NCBI RefSeq assembly: GCF_024679245.1
Contig: NC_090178.1
Span: 7,316,202-7,380,201, forward strand
Direction: 5' to 3'
Origin: Pseudorasbora parva
Lineage: Eukaryota; Chordata; Actinopteri; Cypriniformes; Gobionidae
DNA: 64,000 nucleotides
The notes beneath the pieces were generated by a model. That model searched no databases. It was not told where the DNA came from and saw only the letters and a list, made by a program, of their open reading frames with translations. Shown piece after piece: positions 1 through 13,753 of this stretch. Every line of letters begins with the position of its first letter. Positions within the stretch are counted from its first letter, which is position 1. A program made the translations under genes and the position numbers.

Positions 1-3452
<3,452 letters not shown>

Positions 3453-3721
3453 GAATTTTACAGGTTCAAGTTAACTATTCACCGTATCTGCAGGTTGATT
3501 TACCTCAGTGAAATTATTTTGTGTAAAAACAAGCTAAAATAATATTTACTGTAATGCACTTACAATGGAAGTTTATGGGGCAAAACATTTATGCATCATG
3601 CACATTTTGATACTTTTTGCATACAAAGAGCTGCTTTACAGCTAAATTGAATTGATGAACTGTAACATTGACGCTAAATTGAATCCATACTGAGGGATTT
3701 GTTTTGTATAATGCACTATAG

Positions 3722-3727
3722 AAATAA
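3722..3727 (+). promoter_or_regulatory. Putative polyadenylation signal of the serine protease
   Basis: AATAAA lies 270 bases after the TAG stop. 3453 to about 3740 is therefore the likely 3' UTR; nothing else is seen in it. Confidence 0.45.
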
Positions 3728-3875
3728 AGGTGACACGACATTGAAAAGTGCAACAGGCTGCCACCCCCACTCCCCTTTCAGCGCCGCTGGTTCCGGAAGT
3801 ATTTTTCCCATTCATTTCTCCCATAGGGATTTAAAAATAAGTCTTCGTTAAAGCGTTATGAGCCATGAACCAAGC

Positions 3876-4189
3876 TGTTAGGGGTTAACAGCTTATGACC
3901 CAGGACCAGTAGTGAAGAAATGAAGACAGAGTCAGGACTGCAATTAATTCAAAGAAAAATTTACTTAGAATAGTTTGCAGTTTCAAAAGCAGAAGCCAGC
4001 TTCAAGTCTCACAAGGAGTTCGTAGGCCGCGATCCCTCTCTCACCGTCTCGTTGCCTCGCTCTATCGTACATATAATTGTCCCAACAGTTATACCATTTT
4101 CAAGGTCTATCCACGTCAGGTATATTGAAGCGGCAGTGGATTTCAGAATCCCCCTTCAAAGCCAATCAGCTACGAAGTGAATCATAACA
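3876..4189 (-). mobile_element. Possible solo LTR or LTR fragment
   Basis: The segment starts TGTTAGGGG and ends CATAACA, so its termini are TGTTA..TAACA. Read on the minus strand it has a TATA-like ATTATATG near the middle. No matching target duplication is seen at the ends, so the limits are uncertain. No retroviral coding sequence is attached. Confidence 0.35.
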
Positions 4190-4399
4190 TTACAAACTTT
4201 GATTTGAAGCACAAAAGAAAATCTGACAAAAATACAAAGGTACAAGACTTTGTACTTAATGGTTTTAAGTGAGGGAAAGAACTACAATCCCATGAAGCAT
4301 TGCAAACAGCATTAAAAAAAAACGATGGAGAAATTTAAAACGATATAAGAAAATATAAAAAAGCATAATGGGTTATGTTGTTCACCACAAATTCTAATT

Positions 4400-5195
4400 C
4401 AAAGGGTTAGTTCACCCAAAAATGAAAATGCTGTCATTAATTGCTCACCCTAATGTCATTCGACACCCGCAAGACCTCCGTTCATCTCCGGTACACAAAT
4501 GAAGATATTTTTGTTGAAATCCGATGGCTCAGAAAGGTCTCGATTGGCCACAATGAAATTTCCTCTCTCAAGACCCGTAAGTGCACTTAAGACGTCGTTA
4601 CAAAGTTCATCTCACTACAATGGTTCCACAATCATTTTATGAAGCGACGAGAATAGGTTTTGTGCGTAAAAAAAACGAAATAACGACTTATATAGTGATG
4701 GCCTATTTCAAAACACAGCTTTGAAGCCTCGGAGCTTAATGAATCGGGCGTATCGATTCATGATTCGGATTGCGTGTCAAACCTCCGAACTGCTGAAATC
4801 TTGAAATCACATGACTTTGGCGATCCGAACCACTGATTTGATATGCTGATTCATAACGGTACGAAGCGGTGTTTTGAAATTGGCCATTGCTATTTAAGTC
4901 GTTATTTAGTTTTTTTTTTGCATACAAAAACTATTCTCGTCGCATCATAACATTATTGTAGAACCATTGTAGTGAGATGGGCTTTGTAACGACTTCTTTA
5001 GTACCTTACCTTTATGGGTCTTGAGAGAGGAAATGACATTTTGGCCAATGGAGGCCTGTCGGAGCCATCGGATTTCAACACTAATATCTTCATTTATGTT
5101 TCCCGAAGATGAACGGAGGTCTTACGGGTGTCGAATGACATGAGGGTGAGTAATTAATGACAGAATTTTAATTTTTGGGTGAACTAACCCTTTAA
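4400..5195. repeat. TTAA-family inverted-repeat MITE
   Basis: Ends are AAAGGGTTAGTTCACCCAAA and its complement (TTTGGGTGAACTAACCCTTT), with further complementary arms of several hundred bases. The left TTAA has decayed to TTCAA. Non-coding. Confidence 0.8.
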
Positions 5196-6159
5196 ACATG
5201 ATTTTTATTTTATTTTTTATAAATAGTGCGAGCTGACAGAAGAAAATATTATCAGTACACAACCTTTTAGCTCACAGCTGTCTAAAGGTTTATAAGTTAT
5301 CTTTAAAAATCTATTTCCCTATGAATGGAGTTTTTAGTTTTAAAACCCTTCTGTTGTACTTTATACAATAAGGTTCCATTAGTTAACATTGGTTAACTCC
5401 ATTAGTAACATGAACTAACAATGAAAAATACTTCTAAAGCATTTATTAATATTAGTCATGTTAATTTCACCATTTAGTAATACATGATTAAAATCTAAAG
5501 TTGTATTGTTAATGTTATTTCACGGACTCGAGCTGACATGAACTAACATTAGTAGTTTTATTTACTAATGTTAACAAAGAATATAAAGACTGTAACAAAA
5601 GTATTGCTAATTTTGTGTTAATATTAGTTTAAAGCATTAACTAATGGGCCATATTGTATGTATATTTACATGCATATAAAACTAATGTCTATAACTGATT
5701 GTATATAACTTGCCAGTATACAGTAAGTAAACCATAAACCTAACAAGACATTATGACAACCAGTAACTTTTAACAAAAACACCAACAAAAAAGACTTTAC
5801 ACAGACATTAATTTATTTGAACCTGAACATTCCTTAAGTCAATGTGCATATAAAGCCCAAAATCCATTAACATTTATTTCCTGTTATTTCAGGATGAAAA
5901 TGAAGAGGCATTCTCGAAAGCCACCACAAAGTATAATAACTTTTGAACATTCAGTATTGCTATACAGCCTGTACAATGACTTAATCTTACAACAGGTAAT
6001 TGAAACTTCAACTAGAACATCTGTAATATAGGCTGCAATAAAAGATCATTACATCCAGACTGCCATCATCATGCTGATTTAATATGACTGTGACTGGAGT
6101 CACGTAAGCTCAGAAAAGGGCGCGTGAGGGCAATACATAAATAAAAACGATGTTGGGAG
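5196..6159. other. Intergenic DNA with relic dispersed repeat
   Basis: About 5360-5650 is a decayed copy of a fish repeat rich in TTAGTTAACATTAG-type words (better copies at 12903-13200 and around 42350). No gene is seen in the rest. Confidence 0.5.
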
Positions 6160-6320
6160 ATATGAATGGAATGTGGTATGTCGTACATTGAGCTGACTCA
6201 CTCTGACAGTTCTCTCTTCATGATGATGTTTCTATAGTTTGAATCTGATCACATATCTTGCTGATTGACATGTACTGGAAACTCTGGACAGAGACCTGAA
6301 GCTCATAGTGTCTGGTAAAC
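6160..6320 (+). pseudogene. Decayed duplicate of ethe1 exon 2 and its upstream intron flank
   Basis: From about 6163 the sequence matches the end of ethe1 intron 1 (GAATGGAATGT, then CTGACTCACTCTGAC). It then matches exon 2: a TATAG acceptor, TTTGAATCTGA, CTTGCTG, GTACTGGAAAC and a 22-base identical stretch around GGACAGAGACCTGAAGCTC. Internal deletions and a TGA destroy the frame. Because intronic flank is included, this is a genomic duplication and not a retrocopy. The true exon 2 is at 13498-13642. No other ethe1 exon relic is seen nearby. Confidence 0.8.
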
Positions 6321-6777
6321 ATCTAATTTTTCTCATTTCATATTTTAGTCGGCTCATGAATATTAATTAGGTGTGCTGTTGTTGCTAAGTAACCTACTGG
6401 AAGCATCTTATGTCTTGTAATTGACCCTCAGAGACTCATTGATATTTTTAAGCCTTTGTGACTCCAGAGAGTCCAGACAGACAGACACTCTGTGTTTCAT
6501 GATCACTGAATATTCTTTTACATCACCAACTTCCCTAGCCTGGCTCTGCCCTCCTATGTACTTCCGCTCAATTTTAATTTTCCTTCAGTACTACAAATGA
6601 AATGAAATGTACGAGAGTCTGGAAAGACCAGGCTACAACTTCCCTACAATGAACCTGAAAATGCAGGTTTAGAGGCCGTTGGCTGTTTACGAGCATCTTT
6701 CAGGTGAGTTCAAAGCCGCTCTCAGACTCTGATAGTTTCTAAAGTTTTATTAGGCTACTTCAAAAACCTGTTAATTA
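6321..6777. other. Intergenic, no gene seen
   Basis: AT-rich sequence between the ethe1 exon relic and the Tc1-like left end. No open frame, RNA gene or clear repeat boundary is visible. Confidence 0.4.
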
Positions 6778-8580
6778 CACTGAACAAAATTATAAATGCA
6801 AAACTTGTTTTTGCACCCATTTTTCATAAACTGAACTCAAAGACATAAGACTTTTTCTATGTCCATAAAAGGCATATTTCTCTCAAATATTGTTCACAAA
6901 TCTTTCTAAATCTGTGTTAGTGAGCACTTCTCCTTTGCTGAGATAATCCATCCACCTCACAGGTGTGGCATATCAAGATGCTGATTAGACAGCATGAATA
7001 ATTGCACAGGTGTCCGTGTCCGTGACGTCACCCATAGGATTCCGATAAGCCGTTCTGAAGCTTAAAGTATGGGCGAGCTGGGCGTTGCCATCTTGTGAGC
7101 GAGTCATCGTGTGCCACTCTCGCATAACAGAAAATGGGCAAAAAGGCGGGATGTGCGCGGAGCTGAGGTGACGCAATGACTATAGACGGCAGATAAATGG
7201 CTATCAACTTGTAACCACGCCCTTAATTATGCAGAACTTTAAGGCTTTCTATAATGTAAACGAATGAGTTATAAAAAAATTCACCCCCCTCACAGTTGTC
7301 ATGAAGATCAAAATTAGCCTTATAAGCCAAAACCACAATTTGTACCAGGCTGTAAACATGTTTTTTTCTGCTTTAAGTTGAGAATTTTAACATGGGGCTC
7401 AATGAGATTCTGCTCCCTTCTGGAGCCTGTCCTTAGTGGCCAGTTGAGGAATTGCAGTTTACATTACTTCCGTATTGGCTTCAAGAGAGATCGCGGGAGG
7501 TTGCCGCTTGGTCGAGAACAAGCTGCAAGAACTCTCAAACCAGGGCTGCAAGAACAAAATGACGTCATTTTGTTCTCGCAGCCCTGGAAGCGAGAACTTT
7601 TCTCTGTTCTTGCGGAGTATGTTGCAGCCTTAAGATGTGCAGTTTTATCAACACAGCACAATGCCACAGATGTTGCAATTTTTAAGGGAGCGTGCAATTG
7701 GCATGCTGACTGCAGGACTGTCCACAAGAGCTGTTGCCCCGTGAATTGAATTTTAATTTCTCTACCATAAGCGATCTCCAAAGGCGTTTCAGAGAATTTG
7801 GGAGTACATCCAAGTGGTCTCACAACCACAGACCACATATAAACACACCAGCCCAGGACCTCCACATCCAGCATCTTCAGCCACCCGGAAAGCTGCTGCA
7901 ACAATCGGTTTGCATAACCAAAGAATTTCTTCACAAACTTGTCAGAAACCATCTCATGAAAGAATGCTTGTCGCCCTCATCTGGGTCTCGACCTGACTGT
8001 AGTTTGTCGTTGTAACCGACTTGAGTTGGCAAATGGCGTCGGGCACTTTGGAAAGGTGTTCTCTTCACGGATGAATCCTGGATTTCACTGTACGGGGTAG
8101 AAGTCAAAGTTGTGGATTGAGTGGTCCATGGTGACGGAGGGGTTATGGTATGGGAAAGCGTATGTTATGGACAACAAACAAGGGTGCATTTTATTGATGG
8201 CATTTTAAATGCACAGAGGAACCGTGACGAGATCCTGAGGCCCAGCATGATAATGCAAGGCCCCATGTTGCAAGGATTTGTACACAATTCTGAAAACATC
8301 TCAGTTCTTGCATGGCCAGGATCCTCACCAGACATGTCACCCTTTGAGCATGTTTGGGATGCTCTGGATCGGCATGTACGACAGTGTGTTTCTGTTCCTG
8401 CCAAAATACAGCAACTTTGCAGAGCCATTGAAGAGGAGTGGACCAACATTCCACAGCCCAACAACCTGATCAACTCTATGCAAAGGAGATGTGTTGCACT
8501 GCATGAGGCAAATGGTGGTCATACCAGATACTGACTGGTTTTTGGAATGAATACTTTTGGTATCAGACACATTAAGTCTT
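6778..8580 (+). mobile_element. Tc1/mariner-like element, interrupted and 3'-truncated
   Basis: The left end (after TA at 6776) starts CACTGAACAAAA, the terminal repeat of a common fish Tc1-like family. Transposase sequence resumes at about 7633 and runs to 8534. It is broken by frameshifts, but the C-terminal part is open from 8121 to 8534, with WPGSSPDMSPFEHVWD (the third acidic site region, DLNPIEHLW in active copies) and the typical ending HEANGGHTRY. The right terminal repeat is absent. A separate element fills about 7013-7632. Inactive. Confidence 0.82.
7013..7632. mobile_element. Non-autonomous element inserted in the Tc1-like copy
   Basis: Sequence foreign to the Tc1 family separates GCACAGGTGT (ending about 7012) from AAGATGTGCAG (about 7633), which should be close together in an uninterrupted copy. 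It includes the GATTCTGCTCCCTTCTGG block that recurs in cyprinid repeats and a near-perfect palindrome at 7540-7587. Exact ends and target duplication are not resolved. Superfamily unknown. Confidence 0.55.
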
Positions 8581-8581
8581 G

Positions 8582-9121
8582 TTAAAGGTGCTCTATGTAA
8601 GTTTTTGACTGACAATTAAACATAGAAATACCATCATATGTTTGCAGATATTTAGGAAAAAATGCTGAGGTCACATACTTGTTTCTCTGAAAAACAGTGC
8701 TACTGCCAGTTTTTTTACTTTGAAAATGTGCGTTGGTATCGGAATGTCTGTATTGTTTTTGGTCACGTTGCCAGTTTACCTAATAGTATTTAAACACCAC
8801 AGGTTACCAGTTGGCAGAAAACACAGCATTGCAGCCATGGAAGCCAGCTCAAAAAAACTAGGTCAGAGCAGAACACAGATTCTACCCGACCTAAAAAGCC
8901 TGGGAATTAATCGAAAATATCTATGAACGGAAGCACTTTAAAACGCTGATAAATCACCTCGCATTCCATTGTCAATTGCGCTCGTTCCTGTTGCGTGTCC
9001 TTAACCTGGCAACAAGCGTGATTGTCGAGTCTGAGGAGGAGGGGGCAGGGCAAACTATAATTTTAATTTGGACTGTAGTACCCATTTCAACCACTGTCAT
9101 TGCTACATACAGCACCTTTAA
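8582..9121. repeat. TTAA-flanked MITE
   Basis: TTAAAGGTGCTCTATGTAAG at the left and CTACATACAGCACCTTTAA at the right are imperfect inverted repeats, each ending in TTAA (8582-8585, 9118-9121). No coding sequence is recognised inside. Confidence 0.75.
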
Positions 9122-9171
9122 AGTCTGCAGGAGTATTTCTCACAACATTTGACACATAGTGAGCTAAAACA

Positions 9172-9700
9172 GTAGCCTGACAAGCCAGACCCACATCAAG
9201 ATGTTTGGTCTGGAAACTCACCATTGACAGCTCAATCTGAGGGGCGGGATAAACGGTTGTCTTTCAAACTCCCTCTGCACGCGATAGGATAGCGCTACAA
9301 CCAACCAGAGCAACGAAGGTGAAGCAGAGCTCGCTGACAGATTAAACATTCGCCGTATCTGGTCGGCTAAACTACGAACACATCTTCCCTTTTTAAGAAT
9401 GACTTCAGTGCCGTTCTTTGTTCTTTTCTCAGAGAAAAGCTTAACTCAAAGTCTTCCAGAATCGCAGTCAAAGCTGATTCGAAAGACCACCGCCGTACAC
9501 CAGTTTCTGTGTTTACTAGAAGCACGCAAACGCAACTCGGCCGTCATCATTATGGCCCCGCCCGCCGACTCTATACACGATGTGATTGGCCCGTCCAGAT
9601 TCTGAGGAATACAGCTCAGAAGGGTATTGAGAGTTCCTAGACGACACTTGCGGGCAGATTAAATTTGCTGCCGCTAGGGTGCGTCTAGATTTCTAGGCTA
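9172..9700. mobile_element. hAT-like non-autonomous element with 8-bp target duplication
   Basis: The element begins GTAGCCTGAC and ends CTAGGCTA. It is flanked by perfect CTAAAACA duplications (9164-9171 and 9701-9708). The 8-bp duplication fits hAT. Its 68-aa open frame (9399-9605) has no recognised similarity. Confidence 0.75.
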
Positions 9701-9733
9701 CTAAAACAGTTGATTTGCAATAGATGTTGATAG

Positions 9734-10995
9734 TTAAAGGGATAGTTCACGGAAAAAAGAAAATTCTGTCGTTAATTACTCACCCTCATGTTGTTCCAAA
9801 CCCGTAAGGCTTTCGTTCATCTTCCGAACACAGATGAAGATATTTCTGATGAAATCTGAGAGCTCTCTGACCCCTCCATAGACAACTACCCAACTACCAC
9901 TTTGACGCTTCAAAAAGTTAATAAAGAGATCTTAAAACGAATCCATATGAATTGAGCAGTTTAGTCCTAATTTTCTGACGAGTCCTGATCGCTTAGTTTA
10001 TATGATTGAATTTAGGCTTTTAGTTGCATATAATATAAACACTGATCAGCGAAACAAAGAGAAGCTCAAATTAATTAATCTGCTTGATGCGTGAGAACAA
10101 GGCCTAGTCCACACGTACACGGGTATTTTTATTACCGGAGTTTTTCCTCCTCCGTTTTAAAAAACAATCGCGTCCACACAAGCATGGTTTAAAAAACAAA
10201 TCTGTCCTCATGAGAACGCAAAACTACGCTATGATTGGCTGCCTGATTTCCACATGGGTCCCATTCACTGCACCGATGCACATTGCACTGACTGAGGGAT
10301 GCCATGGGCTCAAGTGAAACCCTTCTACAAATTCCTTTACTTTGGACTCAGTGACAGGTAACTGTATACACAGGTGCAGGGCCGAAGTGGACTGTAATAG
10401 CTTCACACACTTGCTTTACTATTTTGTATTATTGCATTCTGGCGCCTTTGTTCTGCAATACAATGAAATAACTGAACATCTGTAGGATATGCTGTTAGTA
10501 GAGTTCACAGCATAGAATCGACTCACGTAAATCAAAAGGAGATGTGGAAAATCTGACGTCAAACAAAGGAGAGAACGGCGCGCACTTCAATTTAAAAAAA
10601 CGAAATCTCCGGTTTCACCATCTACACGACAACGCTGTAACCGGAGTTTCTAAAAATCTTCACCCTGGCCGGAGTTTTCAAAAAAGTCCGGTTTTAGTAA
10701 CCTGATACAGCGTTTGCGTGTGGACGAACAGCCAAACCGCGTAGAACAAAGCTGCGGTTTTGAAAATACCCGTGTTCGTGTGGACAGGGCCCAAACCTTA
10801 TTGGTTCTTACGTAAGCTCAAATAGAACGAACCGCATTGGAGGTTTTTGAAGCATCAAAGTGGTAGTTGTGTAGCTGTCAATGGAAGGACAGAAATCACT
10901 CCGATTTCATTTGTCATCCGAAAATAAACGATTTTGGAACCGAAGGAGGGTAATTAATGACATAATTTTTATTTTTGTGAGAACTATCCCTTTAA
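9734..10995. repeat. TTAA-flanked inverted-repeat MITE, split by a Harbinger-like element
   Basis: TTAAAGGGATAGTTCAC starts at 9734 and its complement ends at 10995, both with TTAA. It is the same family as 1434-2027. The middle is interrupted by the element at 10101-10791. Removing that element and one CAA restores a sequence matching the uninterrupted 1434-2027 copy around GAGAACAAACC. Confidence 0.82.
10101..10791 (-). mobile_element. PIF/Harbinger-like element with transposase fragment
   Basis: The ends GGCCTAGTCCACACG and CGTGTGGACAGGGCC are inverted repeats, flanked by CAA on both sides (10098-10100, 10792-10794), the 3-bp duplication typical of Harbinger. The minus-strand frame at 10406-10224 contains IGAVNGTHVEIRQP, matching the GAIDGTHI block around the first catalytic Asp of DDE_Tnp_4 transposases. 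Here that Asp is Asn, and most of the protein is deleted, so the copy is dead. Confidence 0.7.
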
Positions 10996-11640
10996 TGTGA
11001 TTCTCTATACAAAAGAAGATAATTTGTAGACTGGGTAAACCCAGTCTGATCTGCTGGCGATTTAATTTCACCCGGCAACTCAGTCTGGAAACGTATTCAT
11101 TAATTTCTAATTCTTCTGTTACACTTTTGCGGAAACTAATCACAGACTGGCTTATCCACCTGGCACACTATTGGTGGGTTTAACACAATGACAGATAGAG
11201 AAATTACATAGACAGTAAAAGAAATTATGGTGCCCGTTGATCAGGCCTCTTGTGGTCTGATTGGTTGAAGAACTATTGCGTACAGAGTTATTTGAATAAT
11301 GCCAGTTGATTATACCCCTTGTGCAATAGAAAATGCAGAGCAGACTCCTCAGACCAATGTTTAATTTTAAATTGAGCTTGGTCTGGTGATAGCCAGCCAA
11401 GATAATTTAAAGAATGTTGTTAACTAAACTAACAGTAAATGTTTTTTTATCCCTACTGACTTGCATTGTTATGGACTATACATGCAAGTCAAAAGAAACT
11501 GATCTTTCTGGTTATCAGCATTATTCAAAATATGTTATTTAGTGTCCCACAGAAGAAATGCATACAGATTTAGAACGATATGAGGGTGAGTAAATAAAAA
11601 CTGACCATTTTGGGTGAACTTCTATTTTCAGCTGCAGCGA
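10996..11640. other. Intergenic repeat remnants
   Basis: 11028-11400 is a low-copy-looking repeat bounded by AGACTGGGTAAACCCAGTCTG and other CAGTCTGG words. About 11540-11635 is a right-hand fragment of the TTAA MITE family (GAGGGTGAGTAAATAAAAACTG, TTTTGGGTGAACTTC). No gene is seen. Confidence 0.45.
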
Positions 11641-11939
11641 GGTTTTTGTGACAGCCTAAAACGAATTTAAACAGAACTTTCATTAATGGTTGTTAGTAGG
11701 TTTTGTTTTCAAACCCCAAAACCAGTCCTTATCAGCAGGAATCGTAAATTCACTCGACATCTCAGAATATACCGCCAAGTGGCAGCAGCGCCGCACACAC
11801 ATGAGATTACTGCGCATGCGCGGACACGTCAAAGTTCCTTGTCAGCGGTCACTTTAGAATTTCAAAAACATTGCGTGTGGACACTAATATTGTGCATATT
11901 AACACTTAAAAAAAGCGATGCAATGCATGAGCAAGTCAC

Positions 11940-12117
11940 GTCTCCGGCGTAATAATACGTGTTATAATAACGCGTCCCCACTGCAGTGATCCCGGAAGGA
12001 GGCGTGCACCGTTGATAGTAACAGTTTGACAACACAAGTTCCTTCAGTGATCTGATCTGATCTGAGACTCGTCGTACCGGTTTAAGGTGGAGACTCCTAA
12101 GTGCACATAGAAGTAAA
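11940..12117 (+). promoter_or_regulatory. ethe1 promoter and 5' UTR (putative)
   Basis: CpG-bearing, TATA-less sequence directly before the ethe1 start. CCCGGAAGGA at 11991-12000 is a good ETS/GABP-type site, common in promoters of nuclear genes for mitochondrial proteins. A CRE or E-box is not obvious. The transcription start is not determinable by eye. Confidence 0.45.
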
Positions 12118-13663
12118 ATGAGTGCAGCTCTTTTAAACAGACTGAAGCCTGCAGTGAGCTGTGCGATCCGGCTGTGGACCTGCAAAGCACCGGTGATCGA
12201 TCACAGAAGCGCCGCACTCAGTCACCGCCGGCCGCCGTCAGTGAGACTCTACAGCGGACTGATGGAGTCCGGAGCGCCGCTCTTCAGACAGGTGAGAGCG
12301 CGGTGCTTTTGATGCTCTGTAAATGACTTTAAGTTGTTCATTCATGTGACATGAGTGGGTGTTTTTGTAGGCTATTTAATGGTGCTCAGCTCATAAGGAT
12401 CTGCTATAAATGACAAGGGAAAGTTCATTTTTATAGGACATAGGGTTTACAGAGGAATAAAGACAGTGAAATACAGATACATACAAGGCTCATTAAAGTC
12501 TGCAGGAGCGTAGGCCCTATCTCGCTTTCAATAAATGGCAATATTGCAAAAAATGTATAAAATGTTACTATTTAATGTGTTTCTTCTTCTTTAAATCTTC
12601 TTTACATGACAGTCCATAGCAAATGCATAACACGTTTCAACATTTTATATTAATTCTGCACACTAAACATACAGCTTTATTTTCCAAACTTGTCTTGGTG
12701 ACGGAAGCTTCCAGTGCACAGACAGAATGACCTTTGACAGATATTACAAATAAAAGTGTTCAGTTAGATATATATAAAACACAAAATAGACCATGGACAA
12801 TATATGTACGCACAGGTATGTTATATACAATGCAAGTACATGTATATTGTCTATTTTGTATTTTTACCCAACACAGTTAAACCTACAGTTATTTTTATAT
12901 CAGTAACACTTTACGATAATGTTTCATTTGTTCACTACATCAGTTACATGAACTCAGAATGAAAAATACTTTCTTAAGCATCTATTAATTTTAATGTTTA
13001 TTCTAACATTTAGTAATACATTATTAAAACCAAAAGTTGCTTCTTATTATATAATGGACCTTGATTATTTACATTATTATCTATTTTATTTACTAATATT
13101 AATACAGATTAATAAATACTGTTGAGTAAATTTATATTGCTTATTATTATATACTAATAACTATTGCATTAACTAATCGGCCCTTATAGTACAGTGTTAC
13201 CGTTACATTTATAAAATCTCTCTTTTGGCTGCTTCCCGTTGTTCTAAAAGATATCTGCCATTTCAAAACATTTTGTATCAGTGTTAGTGAATACCAAATG
13301 ACCTCAGTTTTACTATGGAATGTTGTCATAAATAATGTTTACACTGTTGATTGTTTTGTGCGAGTGGCATGTAGCGATTAAACTGATACACTAACAGTAG
13401 TTTGCAGTTTTGAATGGAATGTTACTGTACAGACACATTCAGCTGACTCACTCTGACTGTCCTGAAGATAATGGTGATAATGTTGTTGTTCCTGTAGTTG
13501 TTTGAATCTGAGAGCAGCACATACACATACCTGCTGGCCGACACAGACAGCAGAGAGGCCGTGCTGATCGACCCTGTGCTGGAAACAGTGGACAGAGACC
13601 TGAAGCTCATCAATGAACTGGGACTCAAACTCATACTGGCCAGTGGGTGAATGTTTCATTCTA

Positions 13664-13753
<90 letters not shown>

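Noticed and set aside
6238..6310. Alternative ethe1 exon
   Set aside because: Internal deletions and a stop codon; cannot be spliced in frame.
8121..8534. Independent 137-aa host gene
   Set aside because: It is the C-terminal part of a Tc1-like transposase (ends HEANGGHTRY) inside a broken element.
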